Shown here: one piece after another, positions 54,362 through 63,961 of the stretch
Layout: each line of letters starts with the position of its first letter
Position numbering within the stretch: position 1 is the first letter of the stretch
NCBI RefSeq assembly: GCF_002831625.1
Contig: NZ_CP025116.1
Location: forward strand, 248,001-312,000
DNA: 64,000 nt
Direction of reading: 5' to 3'
Origin: Nonlabens sp. MB-3u-79
GTDB taxonomy: Bacteria > Bacteroidota > Bacteroidia > Flavobacteriales > Flavobacteriaceae
Position numbers and translations under genes: made by a program
Notes under the pieces: model-generated
Told to the model about the DNA's origin: nothing
The model's input: only the letters and a program-made list of their open reading frames with translations
The model's database searches: none

Positions 54362-56002
54362 TTACTTAGCAGCATAGACAAGTTCGCCGTTAGAGTAAGT
54401 TGCGCGAACTTTCATTTGCGGTATTTTTTCTACCTCCACAGTCATTAAATCCTGATCCAATAGTATAAAATCGGCTGCTTTTCCTATTTCTAAGCTGCCT
54501 TTTTCCTTTTCTTCAAAATTAGAATAAGCCGCCCAAATGGTCATTCCTCTTAAGGCTTCTTCTCTAGAAAGTGCTTGATCTGCGAGGAACCCATTATCTG
54601 GATAACCGCTGGTATCTTTTCTAGAAACAGCTGCATAAAAGGTCAAAAATGGATTTACTTGTTCCACTGGATAATCTGTTCCTAATGCCAGCATTTTAGA
54701 TTGTTGAAGTAGTTTCTTATAAGCATAAGCACCTTTGATGCGCTCTTCTCCTACTCGATCTTCTGCCCAATACATATCGCTGGTAGCGTGCGTAGGTTGA
54801 ACTGAAGGTAAAATGTTTTCTTCATCAAACAAATCAAAGTCTGCAGGATCGACAATTTGTGCGTGTTCTACTCTCCATCTCCTGTTCTTTTGACCGCTTA
54901 ACAAGTCTTTATAGGTTTTCAATACCACGTAGTTAGCGCTATCTCCTATAGCGTGCGTATTCATTTGATAATCTGTTGCAGCAATACGCTTTGCAATCCC
55001 TTCAATATCTTCTACGCTGCTCAACAAAGCGCCAAAATGATCCTGTCTGTCTGAATAAGATTCTTTCATGGCAGCACCACGACTTCCCAATGCACCGTCT
55101 GCATAAAACTTTACAGATCGCACATTTAATCGATCTGTTTTTACAATGCCTTTATTTAAATAATAATCAAGGTTCTCAGGAGTATTGCTGATCATCGCAT
55201 AAACTTTCATCTTTAAAACTTTTGCTTGTTGAAGGCTGTCTATTAACTCAATGGTGGACCTCATCAATCCAGCATCATCTACTGTAGTAATCCCGTAACT
55301 GAAATTGATATCCTGCGCATCCATTAAAGCTTTTATATCTTCTTCAACGCTTGCAACAGGAAAAATATCTCTAACCAGTTTCATAGGGTTATCGACAAGA
55401 ATTCCAGTTAGTTTTCCTTCCTTCTGTTCTATATCACCGCCAGAAAACGAGGTGTTGGTATCAATTCCAGCCATTTTTAAGGCCGTTTCGTTTACAATCA
55501 TGGCGTGTCCATCGATTCTAGTTATGGCCACCGGAGTGTCTGGAAAGAGTTCGTTGAGTTCTTTATTAGTTGGGTATTCTTTAATCTCCCAATCGTTTTG
55601 ATCCCAACCTCTACCTATAATAAAAGCTTTATTATTTGCTTTTTGAAATTCCTGAATTTTGTCCAGCACTTCTTGATAACTCTTAGTCTCCACTAGATCT
55701 ACTCGTTGTACTTGCTGACCTAACCTGTAAAAGTGACAATGCGCATCTATCAATCCTGGATACATAAATTTTCCAGAAGCATCGACCGTTTTAGAAGCGA
55801 TCAAATTTTGTTTGGCCAGCTCTTCTTGCGAGCCCATAAAAATGATTTTACCGTCTTTAACGGCTATTGCTGTAGCTTTAGAAAATGCATCATCTACGCT
55901 GTAAATCGTTGCGTTTTCAATTATAAGATCGGCAGTAGGTTGTGGTTCTTCTTGACAAGAAACCGTCAACATAATAACTAAGAGGAATAGAATTTTTTTC
56001 AT
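54362..56002 (-). CDS. Amidohydrolase family lipoprotein
   Basis: The 546-residue protein has a lipobox (MLTVSC, Cys about 16) and the amidohydrolase 3 (YtcJ-like) fold. The metal site is FMYPGLIDAHCHFYRLG with HxH, later THAIGDSANYVVLKTYK, VEHAQIVDPADFDLF and ALGTDYPVEQVNPFLTFYAAV. It probably hydrolyses an amide in the periplasm; the substrate is unknown. It is a single-gene unit, convergent with the DUF1232 gene. Confidence 0.88.
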   Translation of the reverse strand: MKKILFLLVIMLTVSCQEEPQPTADLIIENATIYSVDDAFSKATAIAVKDGKIIFMGSQEELAKQNLIASKTVDASGKFMYPGLIDAHCHFYRLGQQVQRVDLVETKSYQEVLDKIQEFQKANNKAFIIGRGWDQNDWEIKEYPTNKELNELFPDTPVAITRIDGHAMIVNETALKMAGIDTNTSFSGGDIEQKEGKLTGILVDNPMKLVRDIFPVASVEEDIKALMDAQDINFSYGITTVDDAGLMRSTIELIDSLQQAKVLKMKVYAMISNTPENLDYYLNKGIVKTDRLNVRSVKFYADGALGSRGAAMKESYSDRQDHFGALLSSVEDIEGIAKRIAATDYQMNTHAIGDSANYVVLKTYKDLLSGQKNRRWRVEHAQIVDPADFDLFDEENILPSVQPTHATSDMYWAEDRVGEERIKGAYAYKKLLQQSKMLALGTDYPVEQVNPFLTFYAAVSRKDTSGYPDNGFLADQALSREEALRGMTIWAAYSNFEEKEKGSLEIGKAADFILLDQDLMTVEVEKIPQMKVRATYSNGELVYAAK

Positions 56003-56257
56003 GGTCTAAAAATAAGGCGTAAATTTTATTAAAGCAATTATTAGAAAAGTTTGTGCTTCTAATCAAAAACACATTTTAACCACTCCTTCCTCTAGTAACA
56101 GCATCTGACTGGTGTAGTTTTACAGAACGAAAGGAATGTATAGATGAGCAAAACAAAGGCTAATGAGTTTTGATCGCAAAGGTTTTGCAATTTTCGAATC
56201 TAGTGCGATTTCAAGAGGTAAGGTTGAAGTCTGCCCTTGGGAATAAAGCGGCATAAA
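56003..56257. other. Non-coding gap between amidohydrolase and barrel genes
   Basis: This stretch upstream of the amidohydrolase gene holds a 27-codon plus-strand ORF (56163-56246, MSFDRKGFAIFESSAI...) with no recognised family and no promoter of note. It is probably chance. Nothing else was recognised. Confidence 0.4.
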
Positions 56258-56289
56258 AAAACTCACTACAAGTTTCTAGAGTGAGTTTT
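56258..56289 (-). terminator. Terminator of the TPR/barrel operon
   Basis: AAAACTCACT pairs with AGTGAGTTTT around a 12-base loop, 46 bases after the stop of the minus-strand gene. Confidence 0.8.
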
Positions 56290-56314
56290 ATATGGATTTA
56301 CTTTTTATTTATTC

Positions 56315-56330
56315 CGCTTTCGCGAAAGCG
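56315..56330. repeat. Palindromic repeat copy 12 (intergenic)
   Basis: CGCTTTCGCGAAAGCG, perfect, with TTC on the left arm. It lies 5 bases after the stop of the barrel gene and before its terminator. Confidence 0.9.
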
Positions 56331-56335
56331 AAACT

Positions 56336-58063
56336 TTAAAAATCAAATTTATAAACGGCTCCTCCCATAATCTGTAAATTCTGAACTGGATAGTCTAAAT
56401 AATATTCATAGTTACCACCGGTTAGATTCTGACCTCGTAAGAATGCCGTTAATTTAGGATTGATCTTGTAATTGATATCTAGATTAAGGTCTATAAAAGA
56501 GTCCAAAGTTTCAGCTCCTACCCCGTTCCTAAAAGCCTCTCTTTGTCCTACAAAATATAGGGTTGTACCTATATTCCATTGATCAGTGATCTGGTAATTA
56601 CCTACGAGATCTGCGGTGAATTCTGGCAAGTGAGACGCCACATTGTTAAAGGAATCGCCATTCTCTACTTCATAACTAAAACCGGTAGCGTTTAACGTCA
56701 GGTTGAAAGCTGTATTTACATCAAAACTTAAGCTGGCTCCGTATTGAGCTGTATTCAAATCAGCATATTGTGTGTAGAACACATTCCCATGTTGATAAGC
56801 TTCCACTCCTGTAGTGAATGTTGCTCCCGCATCTTTATTATAAAAATACCTGTCGTTTTCAATTTTATAACCACCGAATACTTGGTAACCAAAATTCTCT
56901 GAGAGTTTTCCTTTAAAACCTAATTGCGCATCTACTAATCTGTTGGTTGGGGCAACGTTAACTGCTGGTGCGAGAAACACATTCTCATTTGCAAATTGTT
57001 GAAGGGAGTTCATATCCAGTCCACCACCAATGGTCACATAAGGGATAAACATTTCTTCTACTACTATATAACTAGCAACAACATCTGGATAGACATATAC
57101 ATCACTTTCAGAAGCTTCGTTATTGTTTAGATAATTCACTGTTGCTCCTAACTTTACTTTATAGTTATCTCCATAAAGATGGATGGCTGGATTCAATCCC
57201 GCTTTTAAATAAGAATAGTTTTCTGGAGCTGGAATCAATCCTTGCGTATCAAAACTACCGCTCAAATAATCTACCTCTACTCCAAGGGCAACTTCAGTTT
57301 CCATAATATCAAAACCTAATTGAGGTAACGCACTAACACGTATCTCACTAGCGTCATAACTAGAAGTCGTTCCTCTTAGGTTGACATCGATATCCTTAAA
57401 TACACCCTCAAAGAAAGTAGCCTTACCACCAAGACCGTAAGACAAATAGTTAAACCCTACATCCGTATCTTCTGTAAGTGGGTTGGTCGTATTCTCGTAA
57501 TCTCCATACAAGTTAGCTCCTTGATACCTTGCACCAGCAGTAATTCCCCAGCTCATATCTCTGTTGCGCATCCCATAAGAAACATCTAGTGAGGTATCTG
57601 AATAAGAATCATCTGCAATAGCCTCATCTATACCCCCTTGAGAAGAGATGTGATTGAAGAAAACACCTAGATCGCTGTCTTTATCTACTTCAAAGTTAGC
57701 AGCAAATTCGCCCAATACATTTACATAATTACCAAGACCTAGTCTCGCGTAATTTTTAAAGTATTTAGCTCTCTTAGTAGGCTTTAATCTAGAAAGATTT
57801 CCTTTTGCAGGCGTAAAAGTACTGGCTACAGGAACTGAAAAGATACTATAGGTGACTGGTTGCTTTTTCACCTTAGTAGTGTCGCTAAAAGCAGGGTTGC
57901 TTTTTACTTTAAAAGCATCACTAATAGACGGATCATAAGGTTTAACAAGTGTGATCGTCCCACCGTTTAATCTATTTTCCTCTTCCTCTGTTGTTTGTGC
58001 TATTGCGATTGTTGCACTTAAAGCAATAGCAGCAAGAATGGTGTTTTTTATATTGAAATTCAT
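56336..58063 (-). CDS. Outer-membrane beta-barrel protein (TonB-receptor-like, no plug)
   Basis: The 575-residue protein has a signal peptide ending at about TIAIAQ, a short charged stretch, then repeated barrel strands (FKNYARLGLGNYVNVLGEFAANFEV, GYQVFGGYKIENDRYFYNK). The end is DYPVQNLQIMGGAVYKFDF, with a terminal Phe. It resembles plug-less TonB-dependent-receptor barrels. It starts 6 bases after the TPR gene stop, so the TPR protein and the barrel are a co-translated pair. Confidence 0.82.
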   Translation of the reverse strand: MNFNIKNTILAAIALSATIAIAQTTEEEENRLNGGTITLVKPYDPSISDAFKVKSNPAFSDTTKVKKQPVTYSIFSVPVASTFTPAKGNLSRLKPTKRAKYFKNYARLGLGNYVNVLGEFAANFEVDKDSDLGVFFNHISSQGGIDEAIADDSYSDTSLDVSYGMRNRDMSWGITAGARYQGANLYGDYENTTNPLTEDTDVGFNYLSYGLGGKATFFEGVFKDIDVNLRGTTSSYDASEIRVSALPQLGFDIMETEVALGVEVDYLSGSFDTQGLIPAPENYSYLKAGLNPAIHLYGDNYKVKLGATVNYLNNNEASESDVYVYPDVVASYIVVEEMFIPYVTIGGGLDMNSLQQFANENVFLAPAVNVAPTNRLVDAQLGFKGKLSENFGYQVFGGYKIENDRYFYNKDAGATFTTGVEAYQHGNVFYTQYADLNTAQYGASLSFDVNTAFNLTLNATGFSYEVENGDSFNNVASHLPEFTADLVGNYQITDQWNIGTTLYFVGQREAFRNGVGAETLDSFIDLNLDINYKINPKLTAFLRGQNLTGGNYEYYLDYPVQNLQIMGGAVYKFDF

Positions 58064-58069
58064 TATTTG

Positions 58070-61000
58070 CTAGTTTTGACCTGTCGGTACGACAGATGAA
58101 TTTGTTTTTGCAGCTTCAGTTTTGATTTTGGCAAGCTCATTTTGTGCTGTTACGACAACATCGGGATATTGCTTAAAATTGGCGATAACAGCATCAAGGA
58201 TAGTGGTTGCATTAAGCGTTTGGTTCAGTGCGTAGTAGCTTTGCGCCATGAGCACCAAGCCTTTTGCACTCCATAATTTATAACCTCCATAGTTTTTACT
58301 CAATCCGTTTACCGTAGTAATTACAGCTTCGTGTTTTCCTTCTTTGTTTTCAAAATAAGCTTTGTAATAGGTAGCCTCTGCAGCAAGACTTCCAGTAGCC
58401 GTCTGTCTTACTTTTTCATAACCAGCTTTTGCTGCTGCCTCATTTCCTTGTTTCCAAGAAGATCGAGCGATGATGATCTCTGCATCAGACCTTACATTGT
58501 TTTCAATACTGGAATCGCTCAAGACTTTATTAGCATAGGTAACAGCATCTCCATACTTTTCTGTTTCATAATACGCCTTCATCAAGTTAGATTGTGCATA
58601 AATCACATTTTGAGGGAAGTCTGCTAATTGTTCGAGTTGCTTTAATACCGGAATCGCTTTTACGTAATCTTTTGTTCCCAAGTGTATTTCACTAAGTCTC
58701 GCTAGTGCTTGCTCGGTAAACTCGCTGCGCTCTTTACTGGTGACGTAGTCATAATGAACAATGCTTTCTGCCTTTTTATCTTGAGAAAATTGTGCCTGTG
58801 CCAGATAGAAATGAGCTTTTAAAGCATACTTCCCATTAGGAAATTGCTGTAAGTACTTTTTCATTTCCCGAGCCGTGCCGCTCATATCTCCTTGAATAAA
58901 TGGCTGCTCTGCACTTTCATAAGCAGTATCATCCAGCTCATTATCAGTTATCTCTACTCCATCGAGACCTCTTACCCATACCGCATAATCATTTGTACGT
59001 CCTTGATCAATGTACACTTGTCTAGAACTACTGATGGCTTGTATTGCTTGTGGTGTGCCTGCATACTTCTCAGCAACTTGTTGGAACACCGTTAAGGAAA
59101 CTTCTAATTTACCCTCATTATACAATTGCAATCCTTTACGCATCATCGCTTGTGAGGTGTAACTGCTGTTAGGATACTCACTGATGAGTTTGTCATAGGC
59201 AAGTACTCCTTTAACTGCTTGGTTGGTATTGATGTAGGTATTCCCTAATTCATACATGACATCATCCCGATAGCTCGAAGTTCTAAATTTGGTAATGAAT
59301 TCTTCCAAATCTTCAATTTTGCGTTCATTCCTTTGAACAAAACCATAGGAAATTGCTTTTTGAAAAGCAGCATAGTCTGCATTGAAACCATTCATCTCTA
59401 TTGCTTTATTATAAGCTTCCATGCCCGGCCAGTAATTCTTCGTTACAAAGTTAGCATCTCCTATTCTTAGGTAAGCATCGTTTAGACGCACACGATTATT
59501 TTTGGTTGAAGCTTGTTGGATATAATCTGTGAAAGAACTGATGGCTTCTTCATATTTTTTAAGCTTGAATTGGGTATACCCCATATCATAATTATATAAA
59601 TCGTCTTCTTCTATAGAAGTGCGCATAGAACTCACCTTATTAAAATTGTCATACGCACCTACAAAGTCATTTAATTCATACATACTTTCCGCTTTCCAGA
59701 AAGCAGCCTTTTTCTTCAGTTCTGGGTCACTAATATATTCAACCGCCTTGTTCAGATTTGTTAACGCATCTCTATATGCACCAGCGGCATATAAATTAAG
59801 CCCATGGAATAAGGCTACTTTAGCATAAACCGCCTGGTTACCTTTTATTCTTCCGTCTTCTAATAACTTAAGAGCTTCTTCATAATTTTTTGAAGAGAAG
59901 TAAGAATCAATAAGAAACGCATTCATTTCTTCCTTTTTAACGCTATTAGGATAGGTCTCTAAATACGCAAGAATGACACCAGGCACACTATCGTAAGGGT
60001 TACCGTTTTCATAACTCAGCTTTGCGTAATTATAAGAAGCATCTTGAGAGATTTGATCATCAAGACCCATCTCACTTGCCTTTTTAAAAGCATTGAGCGC
60101 ATCTTCATTACGGTTCAATTTGATATAGCTTTGCCCCAAATGATAGTAAGCGTTTTGAGCGGTAGCATTTACACCGTCTATGATCTTATTAAAAGTTTCT
60201 ACGGCTTTCTCAAAGTCACCTTCCTTGTAATACGCGTATCCTAACTGATAGTAATCGTTATTATTCCAGCGCCCACGCACCCCTTTGTACTCTATGAGAT
60301 AAGGTAGTGCCTCTTCATACTTTTCCTGATTAAAAAGTGACTGACCTATAATTCGGTTCAATTCTGATTGCTCGTTGCGATTAGATTTAGGCAATTGTGA
60401 CTTTGCCAGCTCAATGGCTTTATCAAATCTTCCTAACTTATAATTTAAATCTGCTTGATAGTAAGAAAGTTTCTCATCTGTTTCTGGAGAAGATCCTACT
60501 TCATCAAAAAGATCACTTGCCTCTTGCAACTCGTCACTTTCATAAGCGATATACCCGAGATAATATTTTGCTTTGCTTCCATACTCGGGATCATCACTCA
60601 CACGATTTAAGAACGGCTTGGCCTCATCATACTTTCTGGACTGCACTAAAGTGTAACCTGTATTAAAATAATAAGGATTGATTTGCTTTCGCGAAAGCGT
60701 TCCCGTATCCACCTTTTGATACCATGTAGCCGCTTTTCTATAATTACCATTATCAAAATAATAATCTGCCACATCTATAACCGCAGAGTTTCTCTTAGTT
60801 GAAGTAGGGTATTCTTCTACAAAACGCTCCACCAACTGGTCGGCATTACGCTGGTTGAGTCGTACAGCACAATTTGCTATATAGTAGGAAGCGTTACCTT
60901 TAACCACCTCATCTTTAGAAGACTGCATTGCTTTTTCAAAAAGTCGTTGTGCAGCGAGGTATTGATCTTCCTGATAAAGATCCAAGGCTTGATTGTAAGT

Positions 61001-61093
61001 CGCGAGATCATCAGTAAATATTTTGGACTGTTGTGCGTTAGTAATCGTAGTGAAGCTCAATACAAACAACAGTGCCATTGCTAGTTTTCTCAT
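58070..61093 (-). CDS. Large periplasmic tetratricopeptide-repeat protein
   Basis: The 1007-residue protein has a signal peptide (MRKLAMALLFVLSFTTITNAQ). Repeated TPR motifs run through almost the whole length (for example YQEDQYLAAQRLFEKAMQSS, YKEGDFEKAVETFNKIIDG, YETEKYGDAVTYANKVLSDS). It is probably a scaffold in the periplasm or on the outer membrane for the co-transcribed barrel; the partner is unknown. The palindromic repeat at 60685-60698 is read as LSRK in a loop between repeats. It is divergent from ftsE. Confidence 0.88.
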   Translation of the reverse strand: MRKLAMALLFVLSFTTITNAQQSKIFTDDLATYNQALDLYQEDQYLAAQRLFEKAMQSSKDEVVKGNASYYIANCAVRLNQRNADQLVERFVEEYPTSTKRNSAVIDVADYYFDNGNYRKAATWYQKVDTGTLSRKQINPYYFNTGYTLVQSRKYDEAKPFLNRVSDDPEYGSKAKYYLGYIAYESDELQEASDLFDEVGSSPETDEKLSYYQADLNYKLGRFDKAIELAKSQLPKSNRNEQSELNRIIGQSLFNQEKYEEALPYLIEYKGVRGRWNNNDYYQLGYAYYKEGDFEKAVETFNKIIDGVNATAQNAYYHLGQSYIKLNRNEDALNAFKKASEMGLDDQISQDASYNYAKLSYENGNPYDSVPGVILAYLETYPNSVKKEEMNAFLIDSYFSSKNYEEALKLLEDGRIKGNQAVYAKVALFHGLNLYAAGAYRDALTNLNKAVEYISDPELKKKAAFWKAESMYELNDFVGAYDNFNKVSSMRTSIEEDDLYNYDMGYTQFKLKKYEEAISSFTDYIQQASTKNNRVRLNDAYLRIGDANFVTKNYWPGMEAYNKAIEMNGFNADYAAFQKAISYGFVQRNERKIEDLEEFITKFRTSSYRDDVMYELGNTYINTNQAVKGVLAYDKLISEYPNSSYTSQAMMRKGLQLYNEGKLEVSLTVFQQVAEKYAGTPQAIQAISSSRQVYIDQGRTNDYAVWVRGLDGVEITDNELDDTAYESAEQPFIQGDMSGTAREMKKYLQQFPNGKYALKAHFYLAQAQFSQDKKAESIVHYDYVTSKERSEFTEQALARLSEIHLGTKDYVKAIPVLKQLEQLADFPQNVIYAQSNLMKAYYETEKYGDAVTYANKVLSDSSIENNVRSDAEIIIARSSWKQGNEAAAKAGYEKVRQTATGSLAAEATYYKAYFENKEGKHEAVITTVNGLSKNYGGYKLWSAKGLVLMAQSYYALNQTLNATTILDAVIANFKQYPDVVVTAQNELAKIKTEAAKTNSSVVPTGQN
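60685..60698. repeat. Palindromic repeat copy 13 (in the TPR gene)
   Basis: GCTTTCGCGAAAGC, perfect core, with GT on the right; read on the minus strand as T-LSRK-Q. Confidence 0.88.
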
Positions 61094-61218
61094 AATAAGA
61101 AGGATTCTAATTGTTAAAGTAAAATTATGATTTCCTGAGATAGAACGACTTAAAAGCTCATTAATTATTCATAATCTTATCCACATCTTGATTAACTTTA
61201 CATCAAATTAACTTTTTT

Positions 61219-61902
61219 ATGCCCAGTCACGTTTTATCATTAAGTAAAGTAGATGTTTTCCAGAAGGATAACCTCATTCTTAAAAATGTCAATTTAGAAA
61301 TCGAGAAAGGTGAATTTGTTTACTTGATAGGTAAAACCGGTAGCGGTAAGAGCTCTTTAATGAAGACTTTATACGGTGATATCCCTCTTCAAAAAGGAGA
61401 AGGTATGATTGTTGATTTTGATTTAGCCCGCTTGCGCGAAAAGGAAATCCCACACCTGCGTCGCAAACTAGGCGTTGTTTTCCAAGACTTTAAGCTATTA
61501 TCTGATCGCACTATCAACAATAATTTAAAGTTTGTTCTCGAGGCAACTGGATGGAAAGGAAAGAAAGAAATGATGATGCGCATAGAACAAGTTCTCGATA
61601 AAGTAGGGATGAAAACTAAAGGTTTTAAATACCCTCACGAACTTTCTGGTGGTGAACAGCAACGCGTAGCAATAGCTAGAGCATTACTCAACGAACCAGA
61701 ATTAATCATTGCAGACGAGCCTACTGGAAATCTAGACCCACAAACCAGTGTGGAAATCATGGAGGTTTTACAACAAATCAATAAGAACGGAAATACAATT
61801 CTTATGGCTACTCACGATTATGCATTAATTCTTAAATATCCTTCTAAAACACTGAAGTGTGACGACGGAGAAATATTTGAGGTAGTACAAAAAGCCGTTT
61901 GA
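61219..61902 (+). CDS. ftsE: Cell division ATP-binding protein FtsE
   Basis: The 227-residue ABC ATPase has Walker [10 protein letters not shown] (about 38-46), Q-loop VVFQDFKLL, signature LSGGEQQR, Walker [13 protein letters not shown] and H-loop ATHDYALI. FtsE works with FtsX to activate peptidoglycan hydrolases at the septum. No ftsX follows; it is elsewhere in many Bacteroidota. LolD is an alternative name for the fold, but the [19 protein letters not shown] stretch favours FtsE. Its TGA overlaps the TTG start of the next gene. Confidence 0.88.
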   Translation: MPSHVLSLSKVDVFQKDNLILKNVNLEIEKGEFVYLIGKTGSGKSSLMKTLYGDIPLQKGEGMIVDFDLARLREKEIPHLRRKLGVVFQDFKLLSDRTINNNLKFVLEATGWKGKKEMMMRIEQVLDKVGMKTKGFKYPHELSGGEQQRVAIARALLNEPELIIADEPTGNLDPQTSVEIMEVLQQINKNGNTILMATHDYALILKYPSKTLKCDDGEIFEVVQKAV

Positions 61903-63020
61903 AACGCGAGCTGCATATCGTAAGTTTTGATATTCCGCTTCCAGCAAATTACGGGGGTGTTATCGATGTTTTTTATAAAATAAAGGCATTGTACGAGCAA
62001 GGGATTGAAATTACCCTGCACTGTTATCAATACAGTGACAGATCCCCTCAAGAAGAGCTTAACCACTACTGCAAGGAAGTTTTTTACTACCGCCGTAAAA
62101 TAGGTTTCTACGGTATTTCTGCCAGCTTACCTTATATTGTTTATTCCAGAAGAAGTAAAAAACTACTTCATCGATTACAAAAGACATATGCTCCTATTTT
62201 ATTTGAAGGCTTGCATACTTGTTATTACTTAAATCACAAGTCTTTAAAGAGTCATTTTAAAATAGTGAGATGTCATAATATCGAGCATGAATATTATAAA
62301 AAACTAGCTGAACACACTTCAAAGACAAAAAAAATCTATTTCCAAACAGAGAGCGATCGATTGCAACGCTATGAGACTGTTTTAGAAAATGCTCAAGTTT
62401 TAGCCACTATATCAGATGATGATCAAATTTATTTTGAGGCTAGATATGTGCAACCAGAAGTAAAAAAGGTGAATGCTTTTCATACGGATCAAGAAGTGAC
62501 GAGTCTTTTAGGAAATGGAGATTACAGCTTATTTCATGGAAGTTTGAACGTGAGTGAAAACGACCATAGCGCTAGGTTTTTAATAGAGCATATTTTCAAT
62601 GATTTGGATAATCAATTAATTATTGCCGGAAAAGAACCCTCTTTTGAACTACAAAAGCTCTGTGCTAAAAAAGATAATGTTACTTTAGTAAGCGATCCAG
62701 ACTGGGACCAGTTAAACAACCTTATTGCAAACGCACATATTCATTTGATGCACGCGTCTCAAAAAAGCGGTTTAAAACTAAAATTATTAAAAGCATTATT
62801 CTCGGGAAGGCATGTGATTGCAAATAAAGACATGGCAACTGAAAAATCTATTTTTGATCATGTCGTTATAGCCAACTCTAATAAACAGTGGAAAGACGCC
62901 GTTTTAAAATTAATGAAGAAAAATTTCGACGAAGACCTATTAAAAGAACGTACCGCAACAATGATTGAATTTAAAAATGACAAAAGCCTGCACCTCCTAA
63001 TAGACTCCATAACATTCTAA
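61899..63020 (+). CDS. Glycosyltransferase (GT-B like)
   Basis: The 373-residue protein starts with TTG at 61899, which overlaps the ftsE stop (TTGA). The N-terminal [30 protein letters not shown] is the usual opening for this Bacteroidota family, so a non-ATG start is supported. The C-terminal half carries the nucleotide-binding segment (SLFHGSLNVSENDHSARFLIEHIF, SGLKLKLLKALFSGRHVIANKDMA). The sugar and acceptor are unknown. It is probably co-translated with ftsE. Confidence 0.8.
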   Translation: MKRELHIVSFDIPLPANYGGVIDVFYKIKALYEQGIEITLHCYQYSDRSPQEELNHYCKEVFYYRRKIGFYGISASLPYIVYSRRSKKLLHRLQKTYAPILFEGLHTCYYLNHKSLKSHFKIVRCHNIEHEYYKKLAEHTSKTKKIYFQTESDRLQRYETVLENAQVLATISDDDQIYFEARYVQPEVKKVNAFHTDQEVTSLLGNGDYSLFHGSLNVSENDHSARFLIEHIFNDLDNQLIIAGKEPSFELQKLCAKKDNVTLVSDPDWDQLNNLIANAHIHLMHASQKSGLKLKLLKALFSGRHVIANKDMATEKSIFDHVVIANSNKQWKDAVLKLMKKNFDEDLLKERTATMIEFKNDKSLHLLIDSITF

Positions 63021-63961
63021 CTATCAAAATACTCGTTCACATACCCCTTTATAATAAAGCAGCAACTGTATTGCAAGCTATAAATAGCGTATTGAGCCAG
63101 GAGTATACTAATTTTGATCTTTTAATCATCAATGATGGATCCACAGATCAAAGCTTAGAACTTGTGGAACATATGGAAAGTGACCGAGTTTTAATTCGCT
63201 CTCAAGAAAATCAAGGTGTAAGTACTACTCGTAATAACGCCTTACAATTTGCACGAGAAAACAATTACGACAGTATCGCTTTTTTAGACGCAGACGATTA
63301 TTGGAGGCCCGATCACCTTTCCTTATTGGCCCTTCTATTTACCAAATTCCCAGCAGCTCAAGCTGTCGCTTCAAATTACAAATTAAAAAGATCTAATAAC
63401 ATATTAGAAACTAAGTGGAGTCATTTTGAAAATGAAAATGAACAGCTATTAGAACATTTTTTTGAACACAATTTCTTGAATAGTATTTTCACTTGTTCTA
63501 CTTTAATGATCAAAACCGAAGCTATTGAAAAAGTAGGATTATTTAATAAGAGGTTGACTCATTTTGAAGACATCGACTGGTTTGTAAGGATAGGTATGAA
63601 TTTGAACGTCGCTTTCAGTTTTCAAGTAACCGCGATTATCGATGAGTCTGCTGAAAATCGCTCTGATCAGACAGATATGAAAAACAGAGCATTACCTGAC
63701 TTTTCATCTTATGAGGACGAAATTAAAAAACACAAAGGACTAGAAAAATACTTGGACTTGAATCGTTTTTCTATTGCACTCGCCTATAGAATGGAAAATG
63801 ATATCAGAAATGCTACTTTGTACCAGCAAAAAATCAATTTAAAAAATTTAAGTACCAAACAACAAAAGCTCCTGCTAATGAGCAGGCTGCAGCTTAAATC
63901 CTTAAAACGCACCCAGAAGATTTTGGGAAATCTGGGATTGCATCTACGAGCTGGTGACTGA
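63014..63961 (+). CDS. Glycosyltransferase family 2, start codon unclear
   Basis: The GT-A start reads IKILVHIPLYNKAATVLQAI followed by NSVLSQEYTNFDLLIINDGSTDQS, with DxD in FLDADDYW and HFEDIDWFVRIG. A TTG at 63071 would delete the conserved first strand and IPLYNK, so the true start is upstream. The open frame from 62981 has no ATG, GTG or TTG before that motif. ATT at 63014 or ATC at 63023, just at the previous stop, are candidates. I give 63014 as a placeholder. It is the last gene of the ftsE-GT unit. Confidence 0.7.
   Translation: MLTIKILVHIPLYNKAATVLQAINSVLSQEYTNFDLLIINDGSTDQSLELVEHMESDRVLIRSQENQGVSTTRNNALQFARENNYDSIAFLDADDYWRPDHLSLLALLFTKFPAAQAVASNYKLKRSNNILETKWSHFENENEQLLEHFFEHNFLNSIFTCSTLMIKTEAIEKVGLFNKRLTHFEDIDWFVRIGMNLNVAFSFQVTAIIDESAENRSDQTDMKNRALPDFSSYEDEIKKHKGLEKYLDLNRFSIALAYRMENDIRNATLYQQKINLKNLSTKQQKLLLMSRLQLKSLKRTQKILGNLGLHLRAGD

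Noticed and set aside
56163..56246. tRNA-like TTCGAATC stretch and 27-codon ORF
   Set aside because: No cloverleaf can be drawn around TTCGAATC, and the small ORF has no support.
59692..59709. CCGCTTTCCAGAAAGCAG as a further palindrome copy
   Set aside because: The central CGCG is lost and the arms are imperfect; counting it would need three or more mismatches.
61427..61442. CGCTTGCGCGAAAAGG in ftsE as a palindrome copy
   Set aside because: Three mismatches to the core; treated as chance.
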